Under the pieces are notes generated by a model, which had not been told where the DNA came from, did not search any database, and worked only from the letters and a program-made list of their open reading frames with translations. 64,000 nt of DNA from positions 62,001 through 126,000 of the forward strand of contig NZ_SLYW01000005.1 of NCBI RefSeq assembly GCF_004343585.1, read 5' to 3'. Source of the stretch: Neorhizobium sp. JUb45. GTDB lineage: Bacteria; Pseudomonadota; Alphaproteobacteria; Rhizobiales; Rhizobiaceae. Of the stretch, positions 60,900 to 64,000 are shown one piece after another (within the stretch, counting starts at the first letter, position 1; each line of letters begins with the position of its first letter). Made by a program: the position numbers and the translations under genes.

Positions 60900-61531
60900 T
60901 GACGAAGCGCTCTACCCTTATCTATTCGCTGGTTATGGCGGCCATCGTGGTCGCGTCCAATATTCTCGTCCAGTTTCATCTGACGGGAACACTCTGGGGC
61001 ATCGCACTTGGCGATCTGCTCACCTGGGGTGCCTTCACCTATCCGGTCGCATTCCTCGTTACCGACCTTGCCAACCGCCAGTTCGGCCCGGCCATCGCGC
61101 GCCGCATCGTGTTTGTCGGCTTCGTCGTCGGCGTGGCCCTGTCCTTCTGGCTGTCGGAGCCGCGTATCGCGATTGCCTCGGGCACCGCCTTCCTGATCGG
61201 CCAGTTGCTGGATATCTCGGTGTTCAACGAACTGCGCCGCAAGACGTGGTGGAAAGCACCGCTGGCAGCTTCGATGATCGGCACGGTGATCGACACCGTC
61301 CTGTTCTTCTCGCTCGCCTTTGCCCCCTTCTTCGCCTTCATCGGCCCGAACCTCGACTTCGCGGTTGCGCCGGCCCCGGTTCTTGGCGTGATGGCGACAG
61401 AAGCGCCGCGCTGGATCTCTTGGGCGCTGGGCGACCTCGTGGTCAAGATCTTGGTCGGCGTCGTGCTGCTGCTCCCCTATGGCGCACTGATGAGCATTCT
61501 GAAGCCGATGCCGCAGGTTTCCGCGCGCTAG
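60896..61531 (+). CDS. yhhQ: Queuosine precursor transporter (YhhQ/QPTR family)
   Basis: 211 aa from ATG 60896, with AGGA 7 bases upstream. Six hydrophobic segments; the family features GDLLTWGAFTYPVAFLVTDLANRQFGP (about 38-64) and LIGQLLDISVFN (about 98-109) identify the VUT/YhhQ family that takes up queuine precursors preQ0 or preQ1. Queuosine-tRNA is also substrate of GluQ encoded at 33.9 kb. Confidence 0.88.
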   Translation: MLTKRSTLIYSLVMAAIVVASNILVQFHLTGTLWGIALGDLLTWGAFTYPVAFLVTDLANRQFGPAIARRIVFVGFVVGVALSFWLSEPRIAIASGTAFLIGQLLDISVFNELRRKTWWKAPLAASMIGTVIDTVLFFSLAFAPFFAFIGPNLDFAVAPAPVLGVMATEAPRWISWALGDLVVKILVGVVLLLPYGALMSILKPMPQVSAR

Positions 61532-62085
61532 GATCGGACTGCATTTAGAACAATAGGATGACGGAGAACGGCTTCGGCCAGCTCCGTCACCGGCTTGATC
61601 GAATCGAGCCGCAGAACGGTTGTCGCCTGTGCCGAGAGCCACGCCTCATGCGCGGCAAGACTGCGTTGCTCCGGCCCTGCGGTATCATAACTTTCCGCCC
61701 ACCGCAGAAACTGCCGGCTTTTCTCGGCCATGTCGCCACCCGGCTCGATCCGCGCACCATACCGCTGCTGCTCACGCCTGTAGATGCGGCTCATGCGAAT
61801 GGATGGCTCAAGCCGTAGGAAAACGATCAGGTGATACAGCGGCTCGACCGCCAGCCCCCATTTCAGCGCCGAGCCGGATAGAACCCAACCCTTGTCAGTG
61901 GCCGCCTGCGCTCTCAACATGGAGATGCGCGACACCATTTCTCTGGGCGTCGTGAACGGCGGGTCGGTGGGCATCCAGTAAAAATTGTCGGAATCGAGAT
62001 GGCGGATATCAAGCCGCTCAGCCAGAACGGCGCCCAGTGACGTCGTGCCGGAACCGGATGCACCCGTCACATGAATGCGGAGCAT
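61528..62085 (-). CDS. P-loop kinase-like protein (adenylate kinase-like)
   Basis: 185 aa. Walker A GASGSGTTSLG (residues 8-18), the substrate region RHLDSDNFYWMPTDPPFT (about 27-44) and LRLEPSIRMSRIYRREQQRYG (about 90-110) resemble small AAA/adenylate kinase-like proteins of unknown substrate common in rhizobia. Its 3' end overlaps the 3' end of yhhQ by 4 bp (converging). Confidence 0.8.
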   Translation of the reverse strand: MLRIHVTGASGSGTTSLGAVLAERLDIRHLDSDNFYWMPTDPPFTTPREMVSRISMLRAQAATDKGWVLSGSALKWGLAVEPLYHLIVFLRLEPSIRMSRIYRREQQRYGARIEPGGDMAEKSRQFLRWAESYDTAGPEQRSLAAHEAWLSAQATTVLRLDSIKPVTELAEAVLRHPIVLNAVRS

Positions 62086-62131
62086 GATCTTTGTCCTTCA
62101 GTCAGCAAGGATAAAGACTATGAAAGCAGGC

Positions 62132-63139
62132 TCAGCGGTTCAAGCGGAATTCCAGCATCAGGTTGCGCTGGAAAATGGAATGGTTGTCGTCGGAGACGAT
62201 GATCAGGTGCGGCACGCCATCGGCTCCCGCCACCACATCGATGCCTTCCATATTGTCGATCTGCTGGCCGAGATCGGCCTCGATCAGCATCTCGCCATCC
62301 ACCAGCGCACCTGGCTTCAAACTGTCGCCATCGATGCGGCGGATGCGCATACCGACACCACCGAGCAGGCTGAACGAGCGCTCCAGCAGAACGAGGTCGC
62401 CATCCGGAAGGAAAGCGCCATCCGTAATGTCGAACGGGTGATGGCGCTGCACCTTGAACTGGCCCTTGCGCGGCCCCTCCAGAATGGCCGCGTAAAAATT
62501 GCCGTCAGCATCGACGCTCTTTTCCGCAGCGACCACGATAGCACCCTGCAACGGACCTTCCTTCGGCGCGGCAACCACCGTCTCCAGGCCGCCATTGGCA
62601 CGCAACTCGCGGCGCGGGATCAGGAAATCCAGCGTCCTTCGCGGGCGAGAGGTTTCGAAACCCGGATCGGGATAAATATCGACACGATGACGGCGCTCGA
62701 AACTGACGATCGCTTCGCCATTGCGCAACGTCACCCCTTCCGCATCGATATCGCCCTTGGAGCGTGGCTCACGCCCACTCGCGTCCACCATAGGCATGAT
62801 GCGAACATCCTGCATGCCCGACAGGCGCCCCTGCCCGTCACGCTCTATCGAACCCGTCATCCAGTGGCCGGTATCGAGCACGGCAACAAAATTGCGGCCA
62901 TCCGGCCGGAAGCGGATGCTGGAGACGGCGCCGACAAGGTCGTTGCCGGACGTATATTCGAGGCCCCCGACAAATTCGAGAGCACCGAATTTCGTTTCCG
63001 GATTGCCGGCCTTGAATTCGTGGAAGGCACGCGCCTCGATCGGCGCATCAACATCCGCCGCCCGCAAGGATTGCGCGGCGACGGCCACAAAAATGGCTGC
63101 GAGCACATGGGCACGAAGCCGGGCGTGTTTTGGGAGCAT
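62132..63139 (-). CDS. Esterase-like activity of phytase family protein
   Basis: 335 aa from ATG 63139; a TTG start at 63157 that overlaps the cobT stop is an alternative. Signal peptide (RLRAHVLAAIFVAVAAQSLRA) then a beta-propeller-like region with GGLEYTSGNDLVGAVSSIRFRPDGRNFVAVLDTGHW, DIDAEGVTLRNGEAIVSFERRHRV and DNMEGIDVVAGADGVPHLIIVSDDN, the phytase-like pattern. Probably periplasmic; substrate unknown. Confidence 0.85.
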   Translation of the reverse strand: MLPKHARLRAHVLAAIFVAVAAQSLRAADVDAPIEARAFHEFKAGNPETKFGALEFVGGLEYTSGNDLVGAVSSIRFRPDGRNFVAVLDTGHWMTGSIERDGQGRLSGMQDVRIMPMVDASGREPRSKGDIDAEGVTLRNGEAIVSFERRHRVDIYPDPGFETSRPRRTLDFLIPRRELRANGGLETVVAAPKEGPLQGAIVVAAEKSVDADGNFYAAILEGPRKGQFKVQRHHPFDITDGAFLPDGDLVLLERSFSLLGGVGMRIRRIDGDSLKPGALVDGEMLIEADLGQQIDNMEGIDVVAGADGVPHLIIVSDDNHSIFQRNLMLEFRLNR

Positions 63140-63153
63140 ATGCCGGCCGGTTC

Positions 63154-64000
63154 TCAACCGGCGCGGCGGGCGCCACGGCCCCTGCCCGCATTTTCTTCAA
63201 ACAACGAGGCAAGCTGTTCGGTCATCGCACCGGCAAGCTCGTCGGCATCAACGATCGTCACCGCCTTGCGGTAATAACGCGTCACATCGTGGCCGATGCC
63301 GATTGCCAGAAGCTCGACCGGCGAACGGGTTTCGATCTGTTCGATGACGGCGCGCAGATGCCGCTCCAGATAATTGCCCGGATTGACCGACAGCGTCGAA
63401 TCATCGACCGGCGCACCATCCGAGATCATCATCAGGATCTTGCGCTGCTCGCGACGATTGATCAGGCGGTTATGCGCCCACATCAGCGCTTCGCCGTCGA
63501 TGTTTTCCTTGAGCAGGCCTTCGCGCATCATCAGGCCGAGATTGCGGCGCGAACGGCGCCACGGCGCATCGGCCGACTTGTAGATGATATGGCGCAGATC
63601 GTTGAGGCGGCCCGGCGTCGCCGGCTTGCCGCTTGCCAGCCACTGCTCGCGCGATTGACCACCCTTCCATGCCTTCGTCGTGAAGCCGAGAATCTCGACC
63701 TTGACGCCGGAGCGTTCCAGCGTGCGGGCCAGAATATCGGCGCAGCTAGCGGCAACGGTGATCGGGCGACCACGCATGGAGCCGGAATTGTCGATGACGA
63801 GAGACACGACCGTATCGCGGAATTTCGTGTCGCGTTCCTTCTTGAAAGAAAGCGGCTGCATCGGATCGATGACCAGGCGCACGAGACGGGCCGGGTCGAG
63901 ATAACCTTCTTCCAGGTCAAAATCCCAGGAACGGTTCTGCTGCGCCATCAGGCGGCGCTGCAGGCGGTTGGCAAGACGGCCGACCGCGCTCTGCAGATGC
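63154..64000 (-). CDS. cobT: Cobaltochelatase subunit CobT (3' part, 5' end off window)
   Basis: 282 codons visible, open at the right edge. [25 protein letters not shown], the MIDAS-like [10 protein letters not shown] (VWA domain), [19 protein letters not shown] and [27 protein letters not shown] are diagnostic of rhizobial CobT. With CobS and CobN it inserts cobalt into hydrogenobyrinic acid a,c-diamide. Confidence 0.95.
   Translation of the reverse strand, partial: HLQSAVGRLANRLQRRLMAQQNRSWDFDLEEGYLDPARLVRLVIDPMQPLSFKKERDTKFRDTVVSLVIDNSGSMRGRPITVAASCADILARTLERSGVKVEILGFTTKAWKGGQSREQWLASGKPATPGRLNDLRHIIYKSADAPWRRSRRNLGLMMREGLLKENIDGEALMWAHNRLINRREQRKILMMISDGAPVDDSTLSVNPGNYLERHLRAVIEQIETRSPVELLAIGIGHDVTRYYRKAVTIVDADELAGAMTEQLASLFEENAGRGRGARRAG

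Noticed and set aside
1..64000. CRISPR array or insertion sequence
   Set aside because: No regularly spaced direct repeats of CRISPR size and no transposase gene with terminal repeats were seen.

Overview
The window is a G+C-rich chromosome segment of an alphaproteobacterium of the Rhizobiaceae (Agrobacterium/Rhizobium type). The basis is the argH-lptM-lysA-TIGR02302-hpt and ftsEX-tyrC-hisC-gloB-rpmB-cobT gene content, a rhizobial CobT C-terminus, and codon use; the species is not determined. It has two parts: a siphovirus-like prophage filling about 1-31.6 kb, and conserved host chromosome from a tRNA-Leu(CAA) gene at 31.6 kb to the right edge.

Prophage. The integrase ends 2 bp from the 3' end of the tRNA-Leu gene, so the right attachment site lies in that tRNA. 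The left end of the prophage is outside the window, and no lysis genes are visible. The lysogeny switch is at 22.2-23.5 kb: a LexA/CI-type repressor reads right and a Cro-like protein reads left. Two operator pairs (consensus CCCCAATATGGGG, 24 bp centre to centre) sit on two promoters with identical geometry. Leftward from cro come a CII-like regulator, an adenine methyltransferase, small early genes, a replication initiator with internal iterons (probable origin), a NusG/RfaH-like protein, and a structured leader with a terminator. The late operon follows: HNH, terminase small and large subunits, portal, ClpP-like protease, HK97-fold capsid, connectors, tail tube, tail chaperone pair with a likely -1 frameshift, tape measure, tail tip genes, and a tailspike cut by the left edge. 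Rightward from cI is an accessory arm of small unknown genes, a DUF2303 protein and the integrase. Several proteins of this arm share a short palindromic in-frame linker (PPQTN). Two genes on the opposite strand look like morons.

Chromosome. 31.9-37.5 kb: dsbB, an HNH protein, an AlkA-type glycosylase, gluQ, a YihY/BrkB protein, an SDR, and cobalamin adenosyltransferase. 37.7-40.4 kb: etfB-etfA-hbd, i.e. electron transfer flavoprotein plus 3-hydroxybutyryl-CoA dehydrogenase. 40.4-41.0 kb: a VapBC-type toxin-antitoxin pair. 41.1-44.8 kb: tlpA divergent from argH-lptM-lysA. 45-49.7 kb: a TIGR02302 membrane protein, a single-domain response regulator and hpt. 49.9-53.3 kb: ftsE-ftsX, a YdcF-family protein and plsC. 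53.3-60.3 kb: ChaC-like protein, DUF2125, tyrC-hisC-methyltransferase, gloB, a cupin, two tiny membrane proteins and DUF3108. 60.4-64 kb: rpmB, a queuosine-precursor transporter gene with a candidate preQ1-I riboswitch over its start codon, a P-loop kinase-like gene, a phytase-like esterase and the 3' part of cobT.

The points most worth following are the candidate preQ1 riboswitch, the PPQTN palindromic linkers, the iteron origin inside the replication gene, the duplicated operator-promoter architecture, and the NusG-like gene followed by a terminator in front of the late operon.
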